A DNA stretch of 64,000 nt. It comes from Alphaproteobacteria bacterium (GTDB lineage: Bacteria > Pseudomonadota > Alphaproteobacteria > JAVJRE01). Location of the stretch: positions 186,001 to 250,000 of the forward strand of contig JAVJRE010000002.1 in the NCBI GenBank assembly GCA_040218575.1. The letters are read 5' to 3'. Of this stretch, positions 44,353 through 56,802 are shown in pieces. The stretch's first letter is position 1. Each line of letters begins with the position of its first letter. The notes beneath the pieces were generated by a model. That model was not told where the DNA came from. It saw only the letters and a list, made by a program, of their open reading frames with translations, and searched no databases. The position numbers and the translations under genes were made by a program.

Positions 44353-47300
44353 GCCTGATCGACGCGGCCCTTTCGCGCTCGCGCACCACACTGGTCGGCC
44401 TGTTGTTCCTGCTGGTGGCGGGTACCTCCGCGTGGATCACGATTCCCAAGGAATCCGAACCCGACATCAATATCCCCATCGTCTATGTCTCGCTGCACCA
44501 CGAGGGCATTTCGCCACAGGACGCTGAGCGCCTGCTGGTGCGGCCCATGGAGCAGGAGATGGCCACCGTCGAGGGCGTCAAGGAAATGCGCTCCACCGCC
44601 TATCTGGGCGGCGCCAATGTCCTGCTGGAATTCGAGGCCGGTCAGGACATTGACCAGGCCATGATCGATGTGCGCGAGGCCGTGGATACGGCCAAAGCCG
44701 ACCTGCCCGACGACACCGACGAGCCGACCGTCAATGAGGTCAATCTCAGCAAGTTCCCGATCCTCGCCATCACCCTGAGTGGCGACATACCCGAGCGTGC
44801 CCTGGTGCGCATCGCCCGTGACCTGCAGGACAGACTGGAAACCATTCCCACGGTCCTGGAGGCCAATATCCGAGGCGACCGCGAAGAAGTGGTGGAGGTC
44901 ATCGTCGATCCGGTGCGGATCGAGGCCTATGCGCTGAACCTGCAGGACATTCTGACGCTGCTGGCCCGCTCCAATCAGCTTGTGGCCGCCGGATCGCTCG
45001 ATACCGGCGCCGGCCGCTTCGCCGTGAAGATCCCGGGCCTGTTCGAATCGGTCAACGATATTCTGGACATGCCGCTCATCACCAGCGGCGACTCGGTCAT
45101 CAAGGTCCGCGACATCGCCACCGTTCGCCGCACCTTCAAGGATCGTGAATTGCTGGCCCGGGTCGGCGGTCAGCCGGCGGTGGTGGTGGAAGTCTCCAAG
45201 CGCACCGGAGAGAACATCATCGAGACCATCGAGCAGGTGCGCGCGGTGGTCGCCGACAGCCAAAGCGCCTGGCCGGCCGACCTTGAGGTCAGCTTCGCGC
45301 AGGACGGCAGCGTCTTCATCAAGCGCATCCTAAGCGATCTGCAGAACAACGTTATCGCCGCCGTTCTTCTGGTGATGATCGTCATTCTGGGGGCGCTGGG
45401 GGTGCGCGCCGGATCCCTGGTCGGCCTGTCCATTCCCGGCGCCTTTCTCACCGGCATTCTGGCCCTGCAGTTGTTCGGGCTGACCGTCAATATGGTGGTT
45501 CTGTTCTCGCTTATCCTGTCGGTCGGCCTGCTAGTGGATGGGGCCATTGTGGTGACCGAGTATGCCGAGCGCAAGCTGGCCGAAGGCGCCTCGCCGCACG
45601 ATGCCTACGCCACCGCCGCCAAGCGCATGGCATGGCCCATCATCGCCTCTACCGCGACGACGCTGGCCGCCTTTGCGCCACTGTTGTTCTGGCCCGGCAT
45701 TGTCGGCGAGTTCATGAAATTCATGCCCATCACCCTGGTGGTGACGCTGGTGGCGTCCCTGGCGATGGCTCTGATTTTCGTTCCGGTACTGGGGGTCAAT
45801 CTGGGCTTCTTCGCTCACCTTCTGGTGCTGGCGCTCAGCGCCGCCCTGGGGGCCACCCTGACCGGCTGGCTGGCCGGCGGCGTCGTTGGTCTGGTGGTGC
45901 CCGGCTTCGCCGGCGGGCTGTTGCTGGCGATTCCCGGCGCCCTGGCCGGAGGGTGGATCGGCCACAAACTCGGCCGCCGCGCGGCGCGCGCCATCATGCA
46001 GCCGCCGGCCATGGGCGAGGGCCGGGTCGTGCGTGATCTGGAGTCCGACACGGATCTCGACATCATGAAGCTGGGTGGGCTCGCCGGGCTCTATGTTCAC
46101 ATCCTGAACAGGGCGTTGCGGCGCCCTGGCCTGATCATCGCCGGGGCCTTCTCCCTACTGGTGGTGGCCGGGATGCTTTATGGTCAGCTGGGTCGCGGCG
46201 TCGAGTTCTTTCCCGACGCGGAGCCCGACCAGGCAAATCTGTCGATCCACGCCCGCGGCAATCTGTCGGTCGAGGAAAAAGCGCATCTGGTGCGCGAAGT
46301 GGAGGCGCATGTGCTGGCGGTCCAGCGCGACCACAATGACTTCAAGACCATCTACACCGTGGCCGGCAATATTCAGTCACAGGACAATGACGCCGAGGAT
46401 GTGATCGGCCGCATCACCCTGGAGTTTCGCGACTGGCAGGTGCGACGGCGGGCGGCTGACATCATGGCCGATATCCTGGACCGCACCAGCGGGCTGGCCG
46501 GCATCTTCATCGAGACGACGCAGGCGGAGGCCGGCCCGCCGGTGGGCAAGCCGGTGCAGGTGCAACTGGCCTCCAATGACGCGGTGGCGCTGGACGCAGC
46601 AGCCGGCCGCGTCCGCGCCTATATCGACAGTCTGACGGGGCTCAAGGATATCGAGGATACCCGCCCCCTGCCCGGCATCGAATGGGAAATCACGGTTGAT
46701 CGCGCCCAGGCCGCCAAGTTCGGCGCCGATGTGCAGATGATCGGCAGCTTCGTCCAACTGGTCACCAAAGGCCTGAAGATTTCCACCTACCGGCCGGACG
46801 ATACGGACGAGGAAATCGACATCTCCGTTCGTTTCCCGGACGATGACCGGACCCTGGCGCGGCTGGACAGCATCCGCCTGCAGACCTCCGAGGGGGCGGT
46901 GCCCATGAGCAACTTTGTGCAGCGTACGCCGGTGCAGCGCACCGGCACCCTGTTTCGCAGCGACGGCACACGCGTCATCACCATCAAGGCCGATGTGCAG
47001 CCAGGCGTGCTGGCCGACGACAAGGTGCGCCAGATCCGGTCGTGGCTGGCCGGGGCCAGCCTCAATCCGGCCGTTGAGGTGACCTTCAAGGGCGAAGACG
47101 AGGAACAGAAAGCAGCCCAGGCGTTTCTGCAGCGGGCCTTTGTCATCGCCCTGTTTGTCATGGCCATCATCCTGCTGGCTCAGTTCAACGGCTTCTACAG
47201 CGTGATTCTGATTCTGTCCGCGGTCGTCATGTCCACAACCGGGGTTTTTCTCGGCCTGCTTATCCTCGGCCAGCCTTTCGGTATCGTCATGAGCGGTATC

Positions 47301-47723
47301 GGCGTCATCGCGCTGGCCGGCATTGTGGTCAACAACAACATCGTTCTGATCGATACCTATGATCGCGTACGCAAGACATTCCCCGACGTGCGCGAGGCCA
47401 TCATCCGCACCGGCGCCCAGCGCCTGCGGCCGGTTCTGCTGACCACGATTACGACCATCATCGGCCTGGCACCGATGGTGTTCCAGCTCAACATCGACTT
47501 CGTCACCAGAGAGGTGACGGTAGGCGGGCCCTCCACCCAGTTCTGGGTGCAACTGGCCTCGGCCATAGCCTTCGGCCTGGCCTTCGCCTCTATTCTCACC
47601 CTGGTGGTTACCCCCTCTGCGCTTATGGCCAAGGAGAATGTGGCGAACTGGTTTTCGCGCCGCGGGCAGAGCCCGGTTGAAGCGGAGTCAGGCACCCGTA
47701 CCTCCGCACGGCCGGCCGAGTAG
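44349..47723 (+). CDS. RND efflux permease with extra hydrophobic insert
   Basis: Proton-driven inner-membrane pump of the AcrB superfamily, 1124 residues, GTG start. It has the expected pattern: TM1, a porter domain (SPQDAERLLVRPMEQEM), TM2-6 with the GLLVDGAIVVTEY relay region, a second porter domain, and TM8-12 with GIVVNNNIVLIDTYD. Between TM6 and TM7, about residues 484-545 form a Gly-rich hydrophobic stretch (LVLALSAALGATLTGWLAGG onward) not seen in AcrB. Substrate unknown. With padR and the adaptor it forms a regulated efflux operon. Confidence 0.93.
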   Translation: MSLIDAALSRSRTTLVGLLFLLVAGTSAWITIPKESEPDINIPIVYVSLHHEGISPQDAERLLVRPMEQEMATVEGVKEMRSTAYLGGANVLLEFEAGQDIDQAMIDVREAVDTAKADLPDDTDEPTVNEVNLSKFPILAITLSGDIPERALVRIARDLQDRLETIPTVLEANIRGDREEVVEVIVDPVRIEAYALNLQDILTLLARSNQLVAAGSLDTGAGRFAVKIPGLFESVNDILDMPLITSGDSVIKVRDIATVRRTFKDRELLARVGGQPAVVVEVSKRTGENIIETIEQVRAVVADSQSAWPADLEVSFAQDGSVFIKRILSDLQNNVIAAVLLVMIVILGALGVRAGSLVGLSIPGAFLTGILALQLFGLTVNMVVLFSLILSVGLLVDGAIVVTEYAERKLAEGASPHDAYATAAKRMAWPIIASTATTLAAFAPLLFWPGIVGEFMKFMPITLVVTLVASLAMALIFVPVLGVNLGFFAHLLVLALSAALGATLTGWLAGGVVGLVVPGFAGGLLLAIPGALAGGWIGHKLGRRAARAIMQPPAMGEGRVVRDLESDTDLDIMKLGGLAGLYVHILNRALRRPGLIIAGAFSLLVVAGMLYGQLGRGVEFFPDAEPDQANLSIHARGNLSVEEKAHLVREVEAHVLAVQRDHNDFKTIYTVAGNIQSQDNDAEDVIGRITLEFRDWQVRRRAADIMADILDRTSGLAGIFIETTQAEAGPPVGKPVQVQLASNDAVALDAAAGRVRAYIDSLTGLKDIEDTRPLPGIEWEITVDRAQAAKFGADVQMIGSFVQLVTKGLKISTYRPDDTDEEIDISVRFPDDDRTLARLDSIRLQTSEGAVPMSNFVQRTPVQRTGTLFRSDGTRVITIKADVQPGVLADDKVRQIRSWLAGASLNPAVEVTFKGEDEEQKAAQAFLQRAFVIALFVMAIILLAQFNGFYSVILILSAVVMSTTGVFLGLLILGQPFGIVMSGIGVIALAGIVVNNNIVLIDTYDRVRKTFPDVREAIIRTGAQRLRPVLLTTITTIIGLAPMVFQLNIDFVTREVTVGGPSTQFWVQLASAIAFGLAFASILTLVVTPSALMAKENVANWFSRRGQSPVEAESGTRTSARPAE

Positions 47724-47745
47724 GCAGACCTGCCGGCAAAGAGGG

Positions 47746-48357
47746 TCAGCCCGAGTCGCGCAGGTCGCGCCAGGCCGCCGCAACGCGACCGAGGACGGTC
47801 AGCCAGGCGAGAGCGGCGAACAGCCACGCCAGAATCGTGAAGCCGGCCGGCCATAGACACATGAGGACCAGCACGGCAAAGGTCTCTGTGCCTTCCGTCA
47901 GCCCACCCAGGTAGTAGATGGACTTGGCCCCCTGGCGAGCGGTTGTCCGTCCGCGCTTGGCGGCAAAGACAGCGTAGGCGAGAAACGTGGCGCCGGTGCC
48001 AACAAAGCTGAATATCAGGAACGCGGCGGCCATAGCCCGGTTCGGATCATCCACCGCGAAGGCGAACACCAGACCGGAATAGACCAGAAAGTCGAAGACG
48101 ATGTCGAGATAACCGCCGAGGTCGGTGGGCCCCCGTTGGCGGGCGACGGCGCCGTCGAGCCCGTCGGCGATCCGATTGGCGACCAACAGAGCAAGGCCAA
48201 GCAGCGGCAGACCGGCGGCCACCGCCATGACAGCGCCGGCGCCGATCACGAACCCCGCCACGGTGATGGCATTGGCGCTGAGTCCCAGAGCCGTCAACCA
48301 GCGCGCGGCACGGTTCAGCGGCGGGTCAATCAGCGGACGCAGAGCAGCATCAAACAT
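47746..48357 (-). CDS. CDP-alcohol phosphatidyltransferase family protein
   Basis: Integral-membrane enzyme family that transfers a phosphatidyl or similar group from a CDP-linked donor to an alcohol. The diagnostic motif is present: DGLDGAVARQRGPTDLGGYLD then IVFD, giving DGxxAR and the three aspartates. 203 residues with about six spans. The acceptor alcohol is not predictable from sequence. It ends 22 bp from the convergent RND pump and lies 54 bp after the LysM gene. Confidence 0.9.
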   Translation of the reverse strand: MFDAALRPLIDPPLNRAARWLTALGLSANAITVAGFVIGAGAVMAVAAGLPLLGLALLVANRIADGLDGAVARQRGPTDLGGYLDIVFDFLVYSGLVFAFAVDDPNRAMAAAFLIFSFVGTGATFLAYAVFAAKRGRTTARQGAKSIYYLGGLTEGTETFAVLVLMCLWPAGFTILAWLFAALAWLTVLGRVAAAWRDLRDSG

Positions 48358-48411
48358 CGCTCTATGGAATCACAGGACGTCCGTCACCGATCAACTGGCC
48401 GGCCGCGTCGA

Positions 48412-49395
48412 TCAGGGAGAGGCCGGGACGGCGAAAACCTGGCCGGGATAGATCAGATCAGGATCGCGGATGCTGTCGCGATTGGCCTCATAGATGACGG
48501 TATAGCTGAGGCCTTCGCCATAGACCCGGCGAGCAATACGCCACAGGCTGTTGCCCGGCTGTACGATCACCCGCGTCTGCGCGGTCAGAGTGACCGGCGC
48601 CCGCGCGAACGGCAGTTCAACCCGCGCCACCACCGTTCCGGAATCATCCAGTAAATCGGCCCGCAAGGTGTAGTCGCCCGGTGCAATAGCCGCGTCGGGA
48701 ACAAGACGCCAGCGGCCGTCCGGGCCGGCAAGCGCCTCGCCAACAAAGGCGTTGTCGAGATAGACACGGACCCGCTGGCCCGGTTCGGCGGAACCGCCGA
48801 ACACCACCTGTCCTTCATCGTCATAGTCGACCACATCCAGCCCGCCTGGCGGGCCTTCACCGTCGCCTGACGTTGCCGGCAATTGCAGGATGGTTGAACC
48901 GCCCGCGCCGTCCCGTGACGAGGCCACAGCCAGGGCGCCACTGGCCTCATCGCGCTCCGGCACTGACAGGATGACCACCTGTTCCGACAAGACAGGCGTC
49001 CCATCGCCGAGTCGGGCGCTGAGGCTGAGCTCATGATCGCCCGGCGCCAGCGGTTCATCGGGCACAAGAACCCATTCGCCGCGCTCGTCAGCGGTGACGA
49101 CGCCGATGGGCGCCGTTCCATCCAGCACGGTCACCTCGGCATTCTGTGCTGACCGGCCAGCGATGACGGCGTTCCCGTCCGGGCCAACGCGCACCACATC
49201 GAAAGTCGGAACAATCACGGCGTCAGGCACGTCGCTGGCGCCCGGACCCGTATCAGGCAGCGTCCCGTCGCCCTGTGTCGCGGCGACCTCCGCAGACTCT
49301 GGCGGCGACTGACCGTCGTGCTGCGCGAAATTCCATACCAGGGCCGCAACGAGCAGTGCGACACCGACCAGGCCGACGATGACCGGCCGGGTCAT
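48412..49395 (-). CDS. Membrane-anchored Ig-like/LysM protein
   Basis: A 327-residue protein with an N-terminal span (about 4-22), two Ig-like modules (GRSAQNAEVTVLDGTAPIG...GEWVLVPDEPLAPGDHELS, and GGSAEPGQRVRVYLDNAFVG...GRWRLVPDAAIAPGDYTLR), and a C-terminal LysM domain (VIVQPGNSLWRIARRVYGEG...IYPGQVFAVP). LysM implies peptidoglycan binding. The layout matches the alphaproteobacterial LysM-containing periplasmic proteins; the precise role is unknown. The two Ig modules look like an internal duplication. Confidence 0.85.
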   Translation of the reverse strand: MTRPVIVGLVGVALLVAALVWNFAQHDGQSPPESAEVAATQGDGTLPDTGPGASDVPDAVIVPTFDVVRVGPDGNAVIAGRSAQNAEVTVLDGTAPIGVVTADERGEWVLVPDEPLAPGDHELSLSARLGDGTPVLSEQVVILSVPERDEASGALAVASSRDGAGGSTILQLPATSGDGEGPPGGLDVVDYDDEGQVVFGGSAEPGQRVRVYLDNAFVGEALAGPDGRWRLVPDAAIAPGDYTLRADLLDDSGTVVARVELPFARAPVTLTAQTRVIVQPGNSLWRIARRVYGEGLSYTVIYEANRDSIRDPDLIYPGQVFAVPASP

Positions 49396-49600
49396 GGGGT
49401 TGCCGTTCCGCGTGTGACGGGAGCTCTCGCACCCTCAGGTTCCATTGCTGTCTCCGGCTTCAACCGACCCCGTGGCCCGCCTGCGCACCCTAGACCGCCC
49501 CCTTTGGAGGCGCAATCAACCGTCCCTCCGCCACCCTCGCCAGCTTTGGACGGAGGCGATATGGTGCGCCACCTTCCGCCAGGACGCTTTGGGCAACACC

Positions 49601-50185
49601 ATGACGCGCATCACTACGGTCTGTGTCTACTGCGGGTCGGCCGAGCCGGCGCCGCCGGCCCATGTCCGGGCCGCGCAGGACCTGGGCCGGTCGCTGGCGG
49701 AGCGCGGAATCACCACCATCTTCGGTGGCGGCCGCGTTGGCATGATGGGCCACCTGGCCGATGCGGCCCTTGCCGCCGGCGGCAAGGTCATCGGCATTAT
49801 TCCCCGCCATCTGGAAGACGTCGAGGTGGGACATACCGGAGTCAGCGACCTGCGCATCGTCTCCAGCATGCACGAGCGCAAGGAAATGATGGCCAGCCTG
49901 GCCGACGCCTTCATCGTCCTGCCGGGCGGCCTCGGCACCCTGGACGAGACCCTGGAAATCCTCACCTGGCGGCAGCTCGGCCTGCATGACAACGGCATTA
50001 TCCTGCTTGATGTGGACGGATACTGGCGCCCGCTCAATGACCTCATACACAGCGTCGTTGCACAGGGCTATGCCGCCGGCTCGGCCCTTGATCTGTTCCA
50101 CACGGCAACCTCGGTTGCCGCCGCCCTCGACCTGCTGGAGCACATGGAGCAACCGGCAGCGGCGGCCCTGACGGAGCGCATGTAG
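49601..50185 (+). CDS. LOG-family (TIGR00730) nucleotide 5'-monophosphate phosphoribohydrolase
   Basis: A 194-residue Rossmann-like protein with [29 protein letters not shown], and the family motif [16 protein letters not shown] (PGGxGTxxE). Family members release the base from cytokinin riboside or other nucleoside monophosphates; bacterial versions are often misannotated as lysine decarboxylases. The ATG at 49601 gives the standard start. Divergent from the LysM gene across 205 bp without a clear promoter. Confidence 0.9.
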   Translation: MTRITTVCVYCGSAEPAPPAHVRAAQDLGRSLAERGITTIFGGGRVGMMGHLADAALAAGGKVIGIIPRHLEDVEVGHTGVSDLRIVSSMHERKEMMASLADAFIVLPGGLGTLDETLEILTWRQLGLHDNGIILLDVDGYWRPLNDLIHSVVAQGYAAGSALDLFHTATSVAAALDLLEHMEQPAAAALTERM

Positions 50186-50333
50186 TCCGGTCGGCGCACC
50201 GGGCGCAATAATACAAGAGCGGCCGGCAAGAACCGCCGGCAAGCATCCGCCTTGCCACACCAAAGCACCAAGTCTAGGGTCCGGGCCAGATCTCCCGGCG
50301 CCCTGCGCCTGCCCCTCCACGGACGGAATCCCC

Positions 50334-51554
50334 ATGGCGAAAATCACGGTAAAGACCCCCCTGGTGGAACTGGATGGCGACGAGATGACGCGGGTCATCT
50401 GGGCCGACATCCGCCGCCGCCTGATTCTACCGTTCCTGGACGTGTCGCTGGAGTATTACGATCTTGGCATCGAGAAGCGCGACGAAACCGGCGATCAGAT
50501 CACGATTGACGCGGCCGAGGCGATCAAACGCCACGGGGTCGGCGTCAAATGCGCCACCATCACGCCGGACGAGGAACGGGTCAAAGAATTCTCGCTGAAG
50601 GAAATGTGGCGTTCGCCCAATGGCACCATCCGCAATATCCTGAACGGCACCGTGTTCCGCGAACCCATCGTCTGTCGCAACGTGCCCCGTCTGATTCCAA
50701 ACTGGACTCACCCGATCATCGTCGCCCGCCATGCCTATGGCGACCAGTACCGGGCGACCGATTTTCTGATTCCCGAAGCCGGCCGCCTGAGCATTACCTT
50801 CACGCCGACCAATCCCGACGGGCGGACCATCCGGCACGTGGTGTTCGACTTCAGCGGCGCCGGCGTGGCGCTGGCCATGTACAACGTGGATGAATCGATC
50901 CGCGGTTTCGCCCGTGCCTGTCTGCATTTCGGGTTGCAGCGCGGCTATCCGGTCTATCTGTCCACCAAGAATACGATTCTCAAGGTCTATGACGGCCGCT
51001 TCAAGGACCTGTTCCAGGAAGTCTATGAGCAAGAGTTCAGCCAGGCCTACAAGGAGGCCGGGCTGACCTACGAGCACCGGTTGATTGACGACATGGTGGC
51101 GTTCGCCATGAAGAACCATGGCGAATTCGTCTGGGCGGCGAAGAACTATGACGGCGACGTGCAGTCCGACAGTGTTGCACAAGGCTTCGGCTCTCTGGGG
51201 CTGATGACCAGCGTTCTGATGAGTCCGGACGGATCGGCCATCGAGGCGGAGGCGGCGCACGGCACGGTCACCCGACACTTCCGCCAGCATCAGAAGGGCG
51301 AGGAAACCTCCACCAACCCGATCGCGTCCATCTTCGCCTGGACTCGCGGCCTTGGCTTTCGCGGCCAGAAGGACGCAACACCCGATGTGGAGGCCTTTGC
51401 CCGCACCCTGGAACGGGTATGTATCGAAACGGTGGAAGGCGGTCAGATGACCAAGGACCTGGCCCTGCTGGTGGGGCCGGAGCAAAAGTGGCTGACCACC
51501 AATCAGTTTCTCGATGCGGTCGAGGGTCGCCTGAGGAAGGCGCTGAACGCCTAG
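50334..51554 (+). CDS. icd: Isocitrate dehydrogenase, NADP-type
   Basis: TCA-cycle oxidative decarboxylation of isocitrate. The 406-residue length and the sequences [34 protein letters not shown] and APPROX-core segment [24 protein letters not shown] identify the dimeric eukaryote-like subfamily common in alphaproteobacteria, distinct from E. coli Icd. The TAG stop shares a CTAG tetranucleotide with the TAG stop of the convergent channel gene. Confidence 0.96.
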   Translation: MAKITVKTPLVELDGDEMTRVIWADIRRRLILPFLDVSLEYYDLGIEKRDETGDQITIDAAEAIKRHGVGVKCATITPDEERVKEFSLKEMWRSPNGTIRNILNGTVFREPIVCRNVPRLIPNWTHPIIVARHAYGDQYRATDFLIPEAGRLSITFTPTNPDGRTIRHVVFDFSGAGVALAMYNVDESIRGFARACLHFGLQRGYPVYLSTKNTILKVYDGRFKDLFQEVYEQEFSQAYKEAGLTYEHRLIDDMVAFAMKNHGEFVWAAKNYDGDVQSDSVAQGFGSLGLMTSVLMSPDGSAIEAEAAHGTVTRHFRQHQKGEETSTNPIASIFAWTRGLGFRGQKDATPDVEAFARTLERVCIETVEGGQMTKDLALLVGPEQKWLTTNQFLDAVEGRLRKALNA

Positions 51555-52738
51555 TCGGCCGTATCGCCGCGGGCGCGACGCTCGGCTGAATTGACGATGG
51601 CGGCGCGCAGCCGCGGGTCCGAATCCAGCAGATTGTGGAAGCTGGCCATGGGCAGTACCAGAAGCCGGCAATCAGTCAGCGCCGTCACGGTGGCGGTGCG
51701 GTCCGACCCCTGCAGCAGCGCAATCTCACCAAAAGACTGACCCGGCCCCAACCGCACCGGTTCCGGGTGAATGTCCAGTTCGACCTCGCCCGACAGAATG
51801 AAATACATGCTGTTGGCGGTCTCGCCACGGCGGGTGATCGTATAACGGGCCGGCACCGACTCGCTTTGCAGCAGGTCGGCGATCTCCGCGATGCGGTCGG
51901 CCGGCAAATGGCTGAAGGCCGGCACCCGCGCCACCATGGTCCATGACACGACAAAATCGCGCCGCCGCATCTCTGCGGCGAAGGCGGAAGCCAGGACACT
52001 GGTCCACAGGACAAAGACGCCAATGCCCAAAAGCATGACGACGCCGCCCACCAGCTTGCCCAGCGCGGTTACCGGCACAACGTCGCCATAACCGACCGTG
52101 GAGACGGTGGAGACGGCCCACCACAGCGCCATGGGAATCGAGCTGAAGGCCTCCGGCTGGACCCGGCCCTCGATCCAGAACATGAGGCTGGCCGCCACCA
52201 GGAGCAGGACCGCCATGACCAGCAGCGAGGCAAGAACGGCGCGCGATTCCGCCACCAGCACACGACCGAGCGTGGCCAGGGCCGGTGAATAGCGGCTGAG
52301 TTTGAGAATGCGCAGCAGGCGGAACACCCGCAGCATACGCAGATCCACCGGCAGCACCGCGGCCAGATAGAAAGGCAGGATCGCCAGCAGATCAATGAGC
52401 GCAAGCGGCGACACGATCCAGCGCAGCCGCCGGCCCAGCGCGGTGGCCGGCAACTGCGGCGGCAACGGCCCCTCGCGGTGGGGCGGCTCTCCGGCCGCCC
52501 ACAAACGCAACAAATACTCCACCGTAAAGACCATCACCGAGACCTGCTCGATGCCCACAAAGAGCGGCGACAAGTCGCGGAACTGGCTGACGGTCTCGAA
52601 GGTGGCCGCCGCCACATTGATAATGATCAGGGCAACCAGACCGCCACGGACGGCCGTGGCCCAACCCGGTGGCGGGGTTTCGTCCTCAAGAATCCGGTAC
52701 AGCCAGGCGCGCGGTCCGTGGTGCTTGCGGCCAGCCAC
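51551..52738 (-). CDS. Voltage-gated-type K+ channel with cyclic nucleotide-binding domain
   Basis: Six-span potassium channel similar to the MlotiK1 group. S4 carries regularly spaced arginines ([18 protein letters not shown]), the pore has the K+ filter [10 protein letters not shown], and the C-terminal CNBD has [23 protein letters not shown] with the phosphate-binding Glu and Arg. The start is probably GTG at 52738, 10 bp after the alaS stop (395 residues), since the open frame otherwise overlaps alaS. The stop overlaps the icd stop by 4 bp (CTAG). Confidence 0.88.
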   Translation of the reverse strand: MAGRKHHGPRAWLYRILEDETPPPGWATAVRGGLVALIIINVAAATFETVSQFRDLSPLFVGIEQVSVMVFTVEYLLRLWAAGEPPHREGPLPPQLPATALGRRLRWIVSPLALIDLLAILPFYLAAVLPVDLRMLRVFRLLRILKLSRYSPALATLGRVLVAESRAVLASLLVMAVLLLVAASLMFWIEGRVQPEAFSSIPMALWWAVSTVSTVGYGDVVPVTALGKLVGGVVMLLGIGVFVLWTSVLASAFAAEMRRRDFVVSWTMVARVPAFSHLPADRIAEIADLLQSESVPARYTITRRGETANSMYFILSGEVELDIHPEPVRLGPGQSFGEIALLQGSDRTATVTALTDCRLLVLPMASFHNLLDSDPRLRAAIVNSAERRARGDTAD

Positions 52739-52748
52739 GTCAGCGCCG

Positions 52749-55460
52749 TCAGGCGGCTTCGCCAGCAGCAGCCAGCGCGGCCTCGATGGCCGCCACCGCC
52801 GCTTCGGCCCGGCCGCCGTCGGGACCACCGGCCTGCGCCATATCGGGCCGCCCGCCACCGCCCTTGCCGCCGAGCGCCGCAGAGCCGATGCGCACCAGCT
52901 TGACCGCATCGAAACGGGCGGTCAGGTCATCGGTGACAGCGACCACAAGAGACGCCCTGTGGTCATTGGTGGTGACGATGACGACGACGCCCGAGCCAAG
53001 CCGCGCCTTCAGTCCATCGGCCATGCTTTTCAGTTCCTGCGGCGGTATGTCGGCCAGGACGCGGGCGGCAAACTGAATGCCGCTGACGGTGCGGGCCACC
53101 GCTTCGGCGGATCCACCGCTGGCGATCTGGCGGCGGGCATCGGCCAGAGTTCGTTCCATCTGGCGCCGCTCCTCCACCAGGGCCCGCAAACGCTCCGGCA
53201 CAGCGGCCGGTGGCGCACGCAGGACAGCGGCGGATTCTTCCAGCGCCGCGTATTGCTCACGCTCCCAGCGGCGGGCTGCCTCGCCGGTTAATGCCTCAAT
53301 GCGACGCACCCCGGCACCGACGGCGCTCTCGCCGATGATTCGAAAGGCGCCGATGTCACCGGTCCGCGCCACATGCGTCCCGCCGCAAAACTCCAGCGAA
53401 TAGCTGGCGGCGGCCGGGCCGGCGGACGCATCAGACAGCGCGTCTTCATCGAGCGCCGCACCGCCCATGCGCACAACACGAACTTCATCACCATATTTTT
53501 CGCCGAACAGAGCAACCGCCCCTTCGGCCAGCGCTTCATCCTGGGTCATGATGCGCGTGTCCACCGGCGCATTAAGCCGGATACGATGGTTAACCTCCGC
53601 CTCGATGCGGTCCACCTCGTCGCTGGTCAGGGGACGCTCGTGGCTGAAGTCAAAGCGCAGCCGTTCCGGGGCCACAAGAGACCCCTTCTGGGTCACCTGA
53701 TCGCCCAGATGGCGCCGCAGCGCCGCGTGCAGCAGATGGGTAACGGAATGATTGGCGCGCAGCTTTGCCCGGCGTCCGGCATCCACCTGCAGCAGCAGCC
53801 GGTCACCAACCTTAAGAATGCCGGACTCGATGGTCGCCATATGGACAATCAGATCGCCGGCACGCTTCTGGGTGTCCGTGACGTGAATACGCAGGTCCGC
53901 CTGATGGCTGTTGCCGGCACTGGCGACGATGGTACCGGTATCGCCCATCTGGCCGCCGGACTCGCCGTAGAAGGGCGACTGATTGCAGACGATGGCAACC
54001 TGATCGCCAGCGGCGGCGCGGTCGTGTTCGACCCCGTCCCGGACAATGGCCTGGGCCAGCCCCTCGCCGGCGGTCGCGTTATAGCCGAGAAACTCACTGG
54101 CACCCGCCCGTTCGCGCACAGTGAACCAGATGCGCTCCGCCGCCGCGTCGCCGGAGCCGGACCAGGCGCGACGGGCGTCGGCCCGTTGCCGCTCCATGGC
54201 GCTGTCGAAACCAGCGACGTCAACCTCTCGTCCCTCGGCCCGCAAAACGTCCTGGGTCAGGTCCAGCGGAAAACCGAAGGTGTCATAAAGACGGAACGCC
54301 ACATTGCCAGGCAGTGGGGCGTCGCCGGCCAGGCGGCCGGTCTCTTCCGTCAGCAGGCGCAGGCCACGTTCCAGCATTTCACGGAAGCGGTTCTCCTCGC
54401 CCCGCAACGTGGCCTCAATCAGGCCTTGCGCGCGGGTCAGCTCCGGATAGGCCTGGCCCATCAGCCCTTCCAGCACCGGCACCAGACGCCACAACAGCGG
54501 ATCGCGCGCACCCAGCATATGAGCGTGGCGCATGGCGCGACGCATGATGCGCCGCAAGACATAGCCGCGCCCTTCATTGGATGGCAGGACGCCATCGGCA
54601 ATGAGGAAACTGGACGCCCGCGCATGATCGGCAATGGCGCGCAGGGATGCCACTTTCGCGCCGTCCGGGTCGACGGCGGCAAAATCAGCCGCCGCTTCGA
54701 TCAGAGGGCGGAACAGGTCGGTATCGTAATTGTTGTGCTTTCCCTGCATGACATTGGCCATGCGCTCCAGCCCCATGCCGGTATCAACCGACGGTCGCGG
54801 CAGATCAATCCGCGTCTGGCCATCCACCTGCTCAAACTGCATGAAGACCAGGTTCCATATCTCCATGAACCGGTCGCCGTCCTGATCCGGCGAACCGGGC
54901 GGCCCGCCAGCGATGGCGTCCCCATGGTCATAGAAGATCTCACTGCACGGGCCGCACGGCCCGGTATTGCCCATGGACCAGAAGTTGTCCGAGGTCGGGA
55001 TACGCAGAATACGCGAATCCGGCAGGCCCGAGATTTTGCGCCACAGGGCCGCCGCCTCTTCATCATCGGCATAGACCGTGACCAGAAGGCGCGCCGGATC
55101 AACGCCCCACTCGCGGACGATCAGCGCCCAGGCCAAGTCGATAGCGACGTCTTTGAAATAGTCGCCGAAGGAAAAATTCCCCAGCATCTCGAAGAAAGTG
55201 TGGTGGCGGGCGGTATAGCCCACATTCTCCAGATCATTATGCTTACCGCCGGCGCGTACACACTTCTGCGCCGTTACCGCTCGCATATAGGGCCGGGACT
55301 CGGCCCCGGTGAACACATTCTTGAATTGCACCATGCCGGCGTTGGTGAACAGCAGGCTCGGATCATTGGCCGGCACCAGCGGCCCGGAGGCCACGGGCTG
55401 GTGGTCGTGACCGGCAAAATAATCGAGAAAGGCGGTACGGATGTCGTTGGCGCGTATCAT
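52749..55460 (-). CDS. alaS: Alanyl-tRNA synthetase
   Basis: Charges tRNA-Ala; 903 residues. The class II catalytic core starts [18 protein letters not shown] and has [15 protein letters not shown]. The editing domain shows the zinc-site HxxxH in [12 protein letters not shown] and CGGTH in [16 protein letters not shown]. The C-terminal C-Ala domain is intact ([16 protein letters not shown]). The start at 55460 (MIRANDIR) gives the family N-terminus; the open frame runs further upstream. It is separated from recA by 229 bp with two strong hairpins. Confidence 0.97.
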   Translation of the reverse strand: MIRANDIRTAFLDYFAGHDHQPVASGPLVPANDPSLLFTNAGMVQFKNVFTGAESRPYMRAVTAQKCVRAGGKHNDLENVGYTARHHTFFEMLGNFSFGDYFKDVAIDLAWALIVREWGVDPARLLVTVYADDEEAAALWRKISGLPDSRILRIPTSDNFWSMGNTGPCGPCSEIFYDHGDAIAGGPPGSPDQDGDRFMEIWNLVFMQFEQVDGQTRIDLPRPSVDTGMGLERMANVMQGKHNNYDTDLFRPLIEAAADFAAVDPDGAKVASLRAIADHARASSFLIADGVLPSNEGRGYVLRRIMRRAMRHAHMLGARDPLLWRLVPVLEGLMGQAYPELTRAQGLIEATLRGEENRFREMLERGLRLLTEETGRLAGDAPLPGNVAFRLYDTFGFPLDLTQDVLRAEGREVDVAGFDSAMERQRADARRAWSGSGDAAAERIWFTVRERAGASEFLGYNATAGEGLAQAIVRDGVEHDRAAAGDQVAIVCNQSPFYGESGGQMGDTGTIVASAGNSHQADLRIHVTDTQKRAGDLIVHMATIESGILKVGDRLLLQVDAGRRAKLRANHSVTHLLHAALRRHLGDQVTQKGSLVAPERLRFDFSHERPLTSDEVDRIEAEVNHRIRLNAPVDTRIMTQDEALAEGAVALFGEKYGDEVRVVRMGGAALDEDALSDASAGPAAASYSLEFCGGTHVARTGDIGAFRIIGESAVGAGVRRIEALTGEAARRWEREQYAALEESAAVLRAPPAAVPERLRALVEERRQMERTLADARRQIASGGSAEAVARTVSGIQFAARVLADIPPQELKSMADGLKARLGSGVVVIVTTNDHRASLVVAVTDDLTARFDAVKLVRIGSAALGGKGGGGRPDMAQAGGPDGGRAEAAVAAIEAALAAAGEAA

Positions 55461-55609
55461 GATGCCGTCCGGCGATGGCGGCGAAACCCGTGCATGGTGG
55501 ATTTGCCCAGAAAAACAGGACGTTGTTGTAGGCCAGGGCCGGGGCGCTGTCCACATTCACCCAGGGTTTCCCTTGGGGTTTGCGGGCCTGTGCACGCCCG
55601 ACAGCACGA

Positions 55610-55682
55610 CGCCCGGCGGTAATCCGCCGGGCGCGCCCGTGCCAGCCGTGTAGGGCAGCCGGCCGGCAATCCGCCGGCCGGC
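55610..55682. repeat. Two related GC-rich hairpins between recA and alaS
   Basis: Hairpin 1 (55610-55633): 10-bp stem CGCCCGGCGG/CCGCCGGGCG with loop TAAT. Hairpin 2 (55658-55682): 10-bp stem GCCGGCCGGC repeated as its own complement, with loop AATCC. Both share AATCCGCCGG across the loop and right arm. They sit 8-80 bp past the recA stop. No T-run follows on either strand, so they may be Rho-assisted terminators, mRNA-stabilising stems or small repeated palindromes. Confidence 0.55.
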
Positions 55683-55689
55683 GACGCCC

Positions 55690-56802
<1,113 letters not shown>

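Noticed and set aside
42281-47723. Integrative element next to tRNA-Gln
   Set aside because: No integrase, transposase or repeated tRNA 3' end is visible, so the padR-RND operon cannot be called a mobile island from this sequence.
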